DNA from: Archivesica marissinica | Lineage: Eukaryota; Mollusca; Bivalvia; Venerida; Vesicomyidae | Assembly: GCA_014843695.1 (NCBI GenBank) | Contig: CM026387.1 | Coordinates: 63,853,842-63,917,841 of the forward strand | DNA: 64,000 nt | Reading direction: 5' to 3' | Shown: one piece after another, positions 1-9,903 of the stretch | How the letters are laid out: every line of letters starts with the position of its first letter | Numbering within the stretch: position 1 is the first letter of the stretch | Made by a program: the position numbers and the translations under genes | Notes under the pieces: model-generated | Seen by the model: the letters and a program-made list of their open reading frames with translations, nothing else | The model's database searches: none | What the model was told of the DNA's origin: nothing

Positions 1-376
1 ATACATGTATGCGTTGGTTTCGAAGTTCAATAAACATGTGATAAGATAAATTCCCTAAAACTGTAAGCATAAAATGCAAATGAAGTGATCTTTAACCCAT
101 TCAACACCAAGTAACTCACATGGACTGGTCCATGATATTCATAAACCAATAAATGAATCAGAAAATCACATTTGGACAAGTTCATTTATCAAAATGGGTA
201 ATTATGTCTAAAAATAGTCATATCACTGGCAAAAAGTGCAGATCCTGATGAGGCGGCTCGTCACGAGCCGGCTCATCTGAATCTACACTTTTTGTAAGCC
301 TATTTAGAGGTCTGTGGTGTTGAAAGGGTTAATACATGAAAGGTTGGGAGTTTGAGCCATATCAGAACCATACTGG
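1..376. repeat. 376-bp block repeated at 3075-3450
   Basis: Positions 1-376 appear identical to 3075-3450 (offset 3074) up to the first N. Confidence 0.95.
92..332. mobile_element. TTAA-flanked MITE family A, copy 1
   Basis: 241 bp including TTAA at both ends; inverted ends TTAACCCATTCAACACC and GGTGTTGAAAGGGTTAA, and an inner palindrome CGGCTCGTCACGAGCCG. TTAA duplications are typical of piggyBac and Kolobok elements. Identical to the copy at 3166. Confidence 0.85.
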
Positions 377-1376
377 NNNNNNNNNNNNNNNNNNNNNNNN
401 NNNNNNNNNNNNNNNNNNNNNNNNNNNNNNNNNNNNNNNNNNNNNNNNNNNNNNNNNNNNNNNNNNNNNNNNNNNNNNNNNNNNNNNNNNNNNNNNNNNN
501 NNNNNNNNNNNNNNNNNNNNNNNNNNNNNNNNNNNNNNNNNNNNNNNNNNNNNNNNNNNNNNNNNNNNNNNNNNNNNNNNNNNNNNNNNNNNNNNNNNNN
601 NNNNNNNNNNNNNNNNNNNNNNNNNNNNNNNNNNNNNNNNNNNNNNNNNNNNNNNNNNNNNNNNNNNNNNNNNNNNNNNNNNNNNNNNNNNNNNNNNNNN
701 NNNNNNNNNNNNNNNNNNNNNNNNNNNNNNNNNNNNNNNNNNNNNNNNNNNNNNNNNNNNNNNNNNNNNNNNNNNNNNNNNNNNNNNNNNNNNNNNNNNN
801 NNNNNNNNNNNNNNNNNNNNNNNNNNNNNNNNNNNNNNNNNNNNNNNNNNNNNNNNNNNNNNNNNNNNNNNNNNNNNNNNNNNNNNNNNNNNNNNNNNNN
901 NNNNNNNNNNNNNNNNNNNNNNNNNNNNNNNNNNNNNNNNNNNNNNNNNNNNNNNNNNNNNNNNNNNNNNNNNNNNNNNNNNNNNNNNNNNNNNNNNNNN
1001 NNNNNNNNNNNNNNNNNNNNNNNNNNNNNNNNNNNNNNNNNNNNNNNNNNNNNNNNNNNNNNNNNNNNNNNNNNNNNNNNNNNNNNNNNNNNNNNNNNNN
1101 NNNNNNNNNNNNNNNNNNNNNNNNNNNNNNNNNNNNNNNNNNNNNNNNNNNNNNNNNNNNNNNNNNNNNNNNNNNNNNNNNNNNNNNNNNNNNNNNNNNN
1201 NNNNNNNNNNNNNNNNNNNNNNNNNNNNNNNNNNNNNNNNNNNNNNNNNNNNNNNNNNNNNNNNNNNNNNNNNNNNNNNNNNNNNNNNNNNNNNNNNNNN
1301 NNNNNNNNNNNNNNNNNNNNNNNNNNNNNNNNNNNNNNNNNNNNNNNNNNNNNNNNNNNNNNNNNNNNNNNNNNNN
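377..1376. other. Assembly gap (1000 N)
   Basis: Exactly 1000 N, a fixed-size scaffold gap, not a measured length. It is followed directly by a 50-nt tandem array, and the bases before it (1-376) recur at 3075-3450. Confidence 1.
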
Positions 1377-2812
1377 GACCACTCGTCCACAGACACCCCT
1401 TCTAGAGGGAGAAGTGATTTGACCAGGACCACTCATCCACAGACACCCCTTCTAGAGGGAGAAGTGATTTGACCAGGACCACTCGTCCACAGACACCCCT
1501 TCTAGAGGGAGAAGTGATTTGACCAGGACCACTCGTCCACAGACACCCCTTCTAGAGGGAGAAGTGATTTGACCAGGACCACTCATCCACAGACACCCCT
1601 TCTAGAGGGAGAAGTGATTTGACCAGGACCACTCGTCCACAGACACCCCTTCTAGAGGGAGAAGTGATTTGACCAGGACCACTCGTCCACAGATATCCCT
1701 TCTAGAGGGAGAAGTGATTTGACCAGGACCACTCGTCCACAGACACCCCTTCTAGAGGGAGAAGTGATTTGACCAGGACCACTCGTCCACAGACACCCCT
1801 TCTAGAGGAGAAGTGATTTGACCAGGACCACTCGTCCACAGACACCCCTTCTAGAGGGAGAAGTGATTTGACCAGGACCACTCGTCCACAGACACCCCTT
1901 CTAGAGGGAGAAGTGATTTGACCAGGACCACTCGTCCACAGACAACCCTTCTAGAGGGAGAAGTGATTTGACCAGGACCACTCGTCCACAGACAACCTTT
2001 TTAGAGGGAGAAGTGATTTGACCAGGACCATTCGTCCACAGACACCCCTTCTAGAGGGAGAAGTGATTTGACCAGGACCACTCGTCCACAGACACCCCTT
2101 CTAGAGGGAGAAGTGATTTGACCAGGACCACTCGTCCACAGACAACCCTTCTAGAGGGAGAAGTGATTTGACCAGGACCACTCGTCCACAGACAACCCTT
2201 TTTAGAGGGAGAAGTGATTTGACCAGGACCATTCGTCCACAGACACCCCTTCTAGAGGGAGAAGTGATTTGACCAGGACCACTCGTCCACAGACACGCTT
2301 TCTAGAGGGAGAAGTGATTTGACCAGGACCACTCATCCACAGACACCCCTTCTAGAGGGAGAAGTGATTGACCAGGACCACTCGTCCACAGACACCCCTT
2401 CTAGAGGGAGAAGTGATTTGACCAGGACCACTCATCCACAGACAACCCTTCTAGAGGGAGAAGTGATTTGACCAGGACCACTCGTTCACAGACACCCCTT
2501 CTAGAGGGAGAAGTGATTTGACCAGGACCACTCGTCCACAGATATCCCTTCTAGAGGGAGAAGTGATTTGACCAGGACCACTCGTCCACAGACACCCCTT
2601 CTAGAGGGAGAAGTGATTTGACCAGGACCACTCGTCCACAGACACCCCTTCTAGAGGGAGAAGTGATTTGACCAGGACCACTCGTCCACAGACAACCCTT
2701 CTAGAGGGAGAAGTGATTTGACCAGGACCACTCGTCCACAGACAACCCTTCTAGAGGGAGAAGTGATTTGACCAGGACCACTCGTCCACAGACACCCCTT
2801 CTATTTTAGTGT
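1377..2812. repeat. 50-nt minisatellite
   Basis: About 28 copies of a 50-nt unit (GACCAGGACCACTCGTCCAC plus 30 more), very homogeneous, with single-base variants (CGTCC/CATCC, ACACCCC/ACAACCC). It abuts the gap, so the true length is unknown. Read on the minus strand each unit contains a pyrimidine tract and AG (CACTTCTCCCTCTAG). Confidence 0.95.
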
Positions 2813-3165
2813 ACCACAGGTTTACTTATTTGTGATAAAAGTGGTCCCCGAGTGGTCCTGGGTGTGTATACGGTGAACTTGTGTAATGTGGGGCAATTAG
2901 GAACATGTGATGCTTCGAATGCCACAACATCACTTGTTTTTACCATAAATTTTGTTGTTTCTATTAACTAATGCGTACGTCATGCAAACAGTATTTTAAT
3001 TTTCATGTTTAGACTGCATAAATACATGTATTTCTGGTTGCTATGGTAACCCGTTTAACTTTCTTTTGCATGAAATACATGTATGCGTTGGTTTCGAAGT
3101 TCAATAAACATGTGATAAGATAAATTCCCTAAAACTGTAAGCATAAAATGCAAATGAAGTGATCT

Positions 3166-3406
3166 TTAACCCATTCAACACCAAGTAACTCACATGGACT
3201 GGTCCATGATATTCATAAACCAATAAATGAATCAGAAAATCACATTTGGACAAGTTCATTTATCAAAATGGGTAATTATGTCTAAAAATAGTCATATCAC
3301 TGGCAAAAAGTGCAGATCCTGATGAGGCGGCTCGTCACGAGCCGGCTCATCTGAATCTACACTTTTTGTAAGCCTATTTAGAGGTCTGTGGTGTTGAAAG
3401 GGTTAA
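3166..3406. mobile_element. TTAA-flanked MITE family A, copy 2
   Basis: Same as 92-332; part of the 376-bp duplicated block. Confidence 0.85.
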
Positions 3407-3560
3407 TACATGAAAGGTTGGGAGTTTGAGCCATATCAGAACCATACTGGTGATGTCCTTATGTAGTACATTCAAATCCACGTTGCCTCTTCACTATCCC
3501 TTATGGCGATGTATTCCATCAGGAATGAGGGAGTGTGATTAATCTAAAGAAAGGACATGT
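3405..3560 (+). mobile_element. SINE-C fragment
   Basis: GGGAGTTTGAGCCATATCAG, CACGTTGCCTCTTCACTATC, TTCCATCAGGAATGAGG. Its first 46 bases are also present before the first gap. Confidence 0.68.
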
Positions 3561-3739
3561 TTCGCAATCAAGCAAAAATAAATTTGTATAAACTATGTTA
3601 TGAAAGGTTTACTCTGGTGTCAGCTATTTAATTTTAAATACCTGCCGCAGATATATGTACATGTATATGCACCTTATTTCAAGCTGTCTTCACTTGAACA
3701 TCCCTGTCATTTTTTCCATAAAAGAGGAATCTTTAGTAC

Positions 3740-3960
3740 GATTGCGAAACAAGCTTAACACCTTATATTAATCACTCTTGTAGGCACCGATGAAAGCCTA
3801 TATATGGTCATTCGTGTTTGAAAAAACATGAGGACCTGGAGAAAACCCACCTGTCCGATTTTGTGACGACTACCATCCCACATACCATCTGGTCCAGTAT
3901 CGAATCCGGGTTGCATTGGTGTGATACGAGCATGCTAATCCACTGCGCTAATCAGACAGT
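3740..3960 (-). mobile_element. SINE-A copy
   Basis: Reverse orientation, from the CGATTGCGAAACAAGCTT tail region to the tRNA-like head (CACTGCGCTAATCAGACAG). Diverged. Confidence 0.75.
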
Positions 3961-4285
3961 ACATGTATGGACATACATGTACATGTAACCTGAAATCCTT
4001 CTCACATACTTCTGAGGTATCTGAGAGGTTAATCAGTATTACATTAGTTGGCACACTGGTACGTGTAACACGGAATCCCTTGAAGAACACCAGCATACAT
4101 GTACAATGTATAATACCCCCAAAATGGATTAGTACCCAGTGTTACAAACCTGTCGCACATTTGCCGGGGGATAGTACATGGCTCCTTGACTTGATGGTCC
4201 TGGTGGCTACAAACAGAATATGAAAGTATTCGTCATCTACAACTGTGATCACAACTACATGTACTGCATTCTTATGTACTAGTAT

Positions 4286-5050
4286 GATGAATAACTCAAT
4301 CATGAAGCAGACATCCTAGCCTCTGACCCCTCAATCATGAAGCAGACATCCTAGCCTCTGACCCCTCAATCATGAAGCAGACATCCTAGCCCTGACCCCT
4401 CAATCATGAAGCAGACATCCTCGCCCCTGACCCCTCAATCATGAACCAGACTTCCTAGCCCCTGACCTCTCAATCATGAAGCAGACATCCTCGCCCTTGT
4501 CTGACCCCTCAATCATGAAGCAGACATCCTCGCACTTGTCTGACCCCTCAATCATGAAGCAGACATCCTCGCCCTTGTCTGACCCCTCAATCATGAAGCA
4601 GACATCCTCGCCCCTGACACCTCAATCATGAAGCAGACATCCTCGTCCCTGACCCCTCAATCATGAAGCAGCCATCCTGGCCCCTCAATCATGAAGCAGC
4701 CATCCTGGCCCCCTCAATCATGAAGCAGCCATCCTCGCCCCTCAATCATGAAGCAGCCATCCTGGCCCCTGACCCCTCAACCATGAAGCAGCCATCCTCG
4801 CCCCTGACCCCTCAATCATGAAGCAGACATCCTAGCCCCTGTCTGACCCCTCAATCATGAAGCAGACATCCTAGCCCCTGTCTGACCCCTCAATCATGAA
4901 GCAGACATCCTAGCCCCTGTCTGACCCCTCAATCATGAGAGCAGACATCCTGACCCCTCAATCATGAAGCAGCCATCCTAGCCCCTGACCCCTCAATCAT
5001 GAAGCAGACACCCTAGCCCCTGACCTCTCAATCATGAAGCAGACATCCTG
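4286..5050. repeat. About 35-nt minisatellite
   Basis: Around 22 units containing CAATCATGAAGCAGACATCC followed by a variable C-rich part (CTAGCCCCTGACCCCT). Unit length varies through loss or gain of a CTGACCCCT/TTGT block. Confidence 0.92.
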
Positions 5051-5212
5051 GCTGTTAGTCAATGTGAAATATGCCGATTATGGAACAGTGTGGACTGACA
5101 TTAATTTCTGAACAAATTGTAAGCCGAGCAAATTACCTAAATCCACATTTAGTGTATGTTGTAAATATCAAAGAAGATAAGGATTTAGTGTTAACTCTCT
5201 AATACAATGTAC

Positions 5213-5657
5213 CTGAGGCTGTGCAGGATATTGCTGGGGTTCAAGGAATCCTCCGCTCCCTCCACCACCACCACCATATCCACCGCCAGCTCCACCACCA
5301 TATCCACCACCACCTTTCTTGTTTTCATCAAGATCTATCAGCAAATTCTCTGCAGCAAAAATTTCATCCTGCACCATCACTGACGGGTCTGGCTCAAAAG
5401 GAATATTGTATGATCTGGCTATTTCAATCATGTATCTCTCTATGAGAACCTTTGGTGGTGCTTGAACACCAAGTTTATGCATGACTTTTTCACTAACGTT
5501 GTTCAAAGCATTTGTGCGACATGCTTGACCAAATTCCTTGCCATATTTTCGAGAAAATTCATCGGCAATCACTCTCAGTTCTCCACAGTCTGTCTGTAAT
5601 CTTGGAGCAGCCCAGATCAAACTTGCAATGGCTTCTTCCAGTCCGGCATCAAGTTCC
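5213..5657 (-). CDS. IST1: IST1 coding exon 2
   Basis: 445 nt starting after TATAATTTCAG, phase 2 in and phase 0 out (CCTCAG|GTACAT). It encodes ELDAGLEEAIASLIWAAPRL through the end of the Ist1 domain (SYNIPFEPDPSVM) and the Gly-rich linker. The donor is a moderately good match; a longer exon would only add a few codons before a stop. Confidence 0.92.
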
Positions 5658-8600
5658 CTGAAATTATACGTATAAATAATAAGAGGATATTTGTTTTTTC
5701 AGTGTACATGTATGATCATATTATAATTTTATTCAATATATATAACAAGCCGAAGTAGATCTCTCTTTTTTTTCTCTCTTGCGATATTTAGACAAGACTA
5801 TTATTTTTTCTATTTTTTGTGTTAATTTTTCTCTTCTTTTTCACATGCTTTGTCTAAACATAACATTCTTATATATATATTGAATTATGTAATGTATTGT
5901 ATACATATGTAAATGTAACTGTTTTGTACAAATTTCATTACTATGTTCTTTGTAAGGTACAAGTGGGATGGCCTCGACCCGCTTGCTACCTACGACGAGG
6001 CAAATAAACGGACCTTAAACGTGGCTCCAAAAAAAAAATTTCACCAAATGAACATCGAAAGCATGATACTACAGGATTAGACGATTTTTGTTCGAACTGT
6101 ACTACAGGACTAGATGATTTGTTTGAACTGTACTACAGGACTAGACGATTTTTGTTCGAACTGTACTACAGGACTAGACGATTTTTGTTCGAATGGTCAG
6201 GGACAAGTGACACTGGCAAATTTGAATTGTCCCAGTACAAATATGCTTAATGTTGAATGATGCTTATGGCCCTGTGGATCGACAGATTTACAGGATGGGC
6301 ATTTTCACTACCCGGTAAATGGTTTGTTGTGGTACAGTTAGTTTAGTGTTAAAGCAGAAATAATACGATGAAGCAAACCAAGGATTACATTAGTATTGTA
6401 TCTTGGAATGTCATCGCTACATTCTATATCAGCGATATACCAGCCATGTAGTTTGTATTAACCTTCTTTCTTAATGAGACATTTAACCTCATTCCATGAC
6501 AGAGCACGTGACCTGACAGTCATACTCTATAGCGTGTGTTCAACTTCAAACTGTGGTGTGCCAAACTATCAGTAATGATTATAACTGCCAGGCACAAGAG
6601 TTAATCTAAGTGGTTATACATGTGCAAAGTTAAGAAGATCTACAAAGCTCAGGGATCATTCTAGAGGGCGATGTGTCACCCTAGGGACCCTGACTTCGCC
6701 CTCTGGGGGCCCCACTTCTCCCTAAAAAAAAAAAATTTTGTCTAGTAAGATACACTGGCCCATTATAAAGCACTCCTTCTATTCAAATGTGTTGTATTTA
6801 ATGGTTGTACTGCACATTTTAACCCTATTTTGCAGAAGTATATTAAAGAACACCATTTAAGGAAGTGATAACGCGCTTTCTCACTTCTCCCAAAAATTCT
6901 GACCTAGAATGAACCCTGAAGCTACAGCTAAAATCTATCTACCGGGTATCTATCTTCCTGATAGTCAAACCCCTGCTGGGGACCTAGACTTTTGCGCGTC
7001 ACCGACAAGACTGTTAGTGGAGTAAAAGATAAAAGAACAGGATATATATACAGAATGTTAAAATCAGATAAAAACAGGGCAGACTTTCTATGGGGAGACA
7101 TGTTCAACATGGCTAACCGCCAGGCTGAACTCGGGGAGGGGTAGTTCTACTGCAGAAGCGGGAAGGGAGTCCCAGTGTATTATGGTTCTGGGGTAAACCG
7201 TAAAAGGAATACTTATAGTAGTCTGAGGAGGATTGTATAGTACGATAGGCCACTTGGTGTGATGATCTACTTGGGCGTGGATTTAGGGTTACCCCGGTAC
7301 ATACTCGGGAACAGGAATGGCAACCAGGGAATTTGTAATTTTATAGAACATGATTAGTCTTTGGTCAATTCGACGGATGTCAAGGCGTCTCCAATGAAGG
7401 GATGATATCATAGATGTTACACTAGATGTTCTAGCATAATCCCGTTTTACCCAGCGAGCTGATCTTCTTTGTACACTCTCAATCTGGTTTATGGCTGTTT
7501 CAGTATGCGGTGACCAGACTGGGGAACAGTACTCGAGCTGGGGATGGACAAGTGTCTTGTAAGCTGTTGATTTCAGTGGTTCTGAGTGTACTTTGCAGTG
7601 TTGGACACTCGTTTCAATATGTTCCGGCCAACTTGGCCTGTACTTGAGAAAAGGTACCGGCCAAGATGAAATTGTACAGGCCAATTTTTGGCCTGTACTT
7701 AAGAATTAGTTCCGGCCAAAAATAAATGGTACAGGCCAGTGAATGTGGTTCTGTCTGGTGGATTTGCCACCGGATGCATGTGCCGCAGGCAATTGCCATG
7801 CTAGGGGGGTCCGGGGGCATGCCCCCCACGAAATTTGTTTTAAGTAGACACAAATATTTGATATTTTGTTAATTCGATGAGAAAAAGCGCCTAAAATGGC
7901 GAAGATACTGTGTGTCCTGGTTCAGGCGAGTATGAACTTCAACAAACTCGCCAAGGGCTATCAAATAAGACATCGTACCATCTCACATACTATGAGATGA
8001 GATGGTACGATGGTCGCCAGATCGGACAGGTGGGTTTTCTCCGGGTACTCCGGTTTCCTCCCACCTGAATGACCATATATACGCTTACATCCGAGCCAAC
8101 GAGAGTGATTAATATAAGTTGTTCAAACTTGCTTCGCAATCGTTGTAAAATAAATAAAGTATAAAAATAAAAAAAAATAAGACATCTCGCCACGATGTCG
8201 AGTGCGTAGTAGAAGTTTCTCGCCAGTCTAAAAACGTTATCGCCATGGCGAGTTGGCGAGTGTCCAACGCTGCTTTGATGTTTCTTCTCAAGAAGCTTAA
8301 AGTTTGATCTGCCTTTTTGGTGATATTGTCAATGTGATTATTCCATGTTAGGTCTATTGATATGCCTAGATATTTAGCAGATGTAACAGATTCCAGTTGG
8401 GTGTTGTGAAGGGAGAATTGATGATGTTTCTGCGTTTTGTGATATGGATGCATTGGCATTTTGATGGATTGAAGCTCATGTCCCATAGGGATTCCCATTT
8501 CTCAAGTTCATGGAGGTCGTGTTGCAAGTGGGCAGAATGGGAGGCACAAGGGATAGGTATAGGGAAGTATCGTCGCCTTTCGTCGGCAAAGAGACGGACT

Positions 8601-9414
8601 TTGGAGGAAGTAACATGTTCAGGAAGATCATTGATGTAAATGAGGAAAAGCAGAGGTCCAAGGACCGATCCCTGTGGCACCCCTGATGTAACTTCAATAG
8701 TCTCAGACTGTGCACCATTTAATACTACTGACTGTGATCTATTGTCGAGGAATGATTTAATCCAAAAGAGTGTTTCACCTCGGATACTGTAAACATGTAG
8801 CTTATAGAGAAGTTTTTCATGGTTGACCTTGTCGAATGCTTTGCTGAAATCTAGGAGGGCAAGATCAACCTGACTCTTGAGATTTATGGCTCTGTGGAAA
8901 TCATCTATTAACATGAGTAGTTGGGTTTGGCAAGATCTTTTTTCTCTAAACCCATGCTGTAGTTCGTAGAAAAGATTAGACTTGGTGAAGTGGGCGGTGA
9001 TAGCTATGCATAGCTAATGTTCTTTGTTTAATCATGCCGACTCAAAATAAATTTTGTATCTTGTATCCAGGTCCCTGCAAGGGGTTAGCATACATATGTA
9101 CACTCTAAATGAAAGAAAAGAATAAAAGATACAACGTGTACTCACTTTTGGGTCTGAATTAGTCCGAACCGTGCCAAAAGCAAGTCACAATACATTTCCA
9201 GCAATTCCATTGCTTCGACAAGATAATCTTCCCTGATGATATGCTCCACCCGGATTCTTGCCCTATCATCTTTCCCTCCTGTAATATAGTCTGCTATTTC
9301 TTTCCTTGCTTTTTGTCCCATTTCAGTTTTCTTTTTTTCTAAAAGTTTTAGTCGATTTATTGTCAATCGAAGATTAGTCTTCAGTTTGTTATAGTTTGGG
9401 CCGCTGCTGAACAT
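5213..9414 (-). CDS. IST1: IST1 homolog (ESCRT-III-associated factor), 5' two coding exons
   Basis: IST1 is an ESCRT-III-like protein that binds CHMP1 and VPS4 and acts in endosomal sorting and cytokinetic abscission. Coding exon 1 (9146-9414) and exon 2 (5213-5657) join in phase into 238 codons. The N-terminal Ist1 domain (about residues 8-175) is clear: RLKLLEKKKTEMGQKARKEI, RARIRVEHIIREDYLVEAME, DLLLARFGLIQ, LIWAAPRLQTDCGELR, VMHKLGVQAPPKVLIERYM. It is followed by a Gly-rich linker (GGGGYGGG type) like that of other animals. Animal IST1 is about 360 residues, so the Pro-rich region and the MIT-interacting motifs are missing here; those exons probably lie left of the window, or in the gap. 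The 3.5-kb intron carries a LINE and small transposons. Confidence 0.93.
6068..6195. repeat. Short tandem array in IST1 intron
   Basis: Four copies of a unit of about 35 nt with ACTACAGGACTAGACGAT and TTTTTGTTCGAACTGT. Confidence 0.85.
6650..6918. mobile_element. CAGGG-ended MITE, copy 1
   Basis: 269 bp, ends CAGGGATCATTCTAG and the complement of CAGGGTTCATTCTAG, flanked by AAGCT direct repeats. Related to 26171-26462. Confidence 0.8.
7596..8272. mobile_element. CAGTG-ended non-autonomous DNA transposon inside the LINE
   Basis: 677 bp with terminal inverted repeats CAGTGTTGGACACTCG at the left and its complement (one mismatch) at the right, flanked by the direct repeat CTTTG (7591-7595 and 8273-8277). 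Removing the element and one CTTTG restores the reading frame of the LINE. Inside is a GGTCCGGGGGCATGCCCCC palindrome often seen in hAT-type elements. No transposase. Superfamily is uncertain since hAT normally makes 8-bp duplications. Confidence 0.85.
7975..8174 (+). mobile_element. SINE-A copy nested in the DNA transposon
   Basis: 5'-truncated SINE-A (GATCGGACAGGTGGGTTTTC, CAACGAGAGTGATTAATATA, A-rich tail) flanked by a 12-bp duplication AAATAAGACATC (7963-7974 and 8175-8186). Its first 40 bases fold back on themselves. Confidence 0.85.
9146..9414 (-). CDS. IST1: IST1 coding exon 1
   Basis: 269 nt, 89 codons plus two bases, ending CAAAA|GTGAGTAC. ATG at 9412-9414 is chosen because the protein start (MFSSGPNYNKLKTNLRL) aligns with the usual IST1 N-terminus and is preceded by in-frame stops. 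It carries the first helices of the Ist1 domain. Confidence 0.94.
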
Positions 9415-9903
9415 GTTGCTACTATACAGTTAAAACATCGACAGGTAAAGAATGACACGATTAAGCGCATAAAATGAATAATTTCTTTCGAAATAGTCAC
9501 ACGACTCTGACTTATTTGTTGATCATCAGTCTCACTTCCGGATTATGTAGACTGGTTATAAAATCATATGACTTTATCGGACTTACTCAAATATCGGGCT
9601 TACTCGCACATGATTTCTCCAACGAACGAAATACTCTTCAACGCCACTGACGCCAAGCTGTTTATATATTTACGATTCTTCAATTGTTGAAATTATTATT
9701 GATCAATGCAAACACTGATACAAACACAGGTGGACTGTTTGATGATTTATATGGCTTAGCCATACATTTTATGTAATTTGTATGCGTTATATATATACCG
9801 ATAACTGTTGTGGCAGAATACAAATCAACAGTACATTACCGGAAGGGAAAAAACAGAGGAAATCCAAATAGTTTTCAGAGCGCCAAAAGTCGAAATCCAA
9901 AGA
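9415..9903. promoter_or_regulatory. Divergent promoter region between IST1 and the unknown gene
   Basis: About 490 bp separate the IST1 ATG (minus) from the proposed ATG of the plus-strand gene (9904). This is the only stretch near either start without recognisable mobile DNA. I see no convincing TATA or initiator, so its promoter role is inferred from position. Confidence 0.4.

Larger units (their letters stand above)
7090..8995 (-). mobile_element. 5'-truncated non-LTR retrotransposon (LINE), reverse transcriptase fragment, interrupted
   Basis: Minus-strand reading gives the palm and thumb of a LINE reverse transcriptase: QHGFREKRSCQTQLL, LALLDFSKAFDKVNHEKLL, SGVPQGSVLGPLLFLIYIND, RLFAD, then SAKYLGISIDLTWNNHID, and after a 677-bp insertion PLKSTAYKTLVHPQLEYCSP and RTIIHWDSLPASAVELPLP. 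The family resembles jockey/CR1-type elements. The 5' part (ORF1, endonuclease) is absent. A frameshift lies in the FADD catalytic motif near 8575. The element sits in IST1 intron 1 in the same orientation. Dead copy. Confidence 0.9.

Noticed and set aside
300..1472. Open frames spanning the first gap
   Set aside because: They consist almost entirely of N and have no coding evidence; the same holds for frames across 15466-16465.
3963..4223. 86-residue open frame
   Set aside because: No homology, no splice context, and it overlaps the end of a SINE-A copy.
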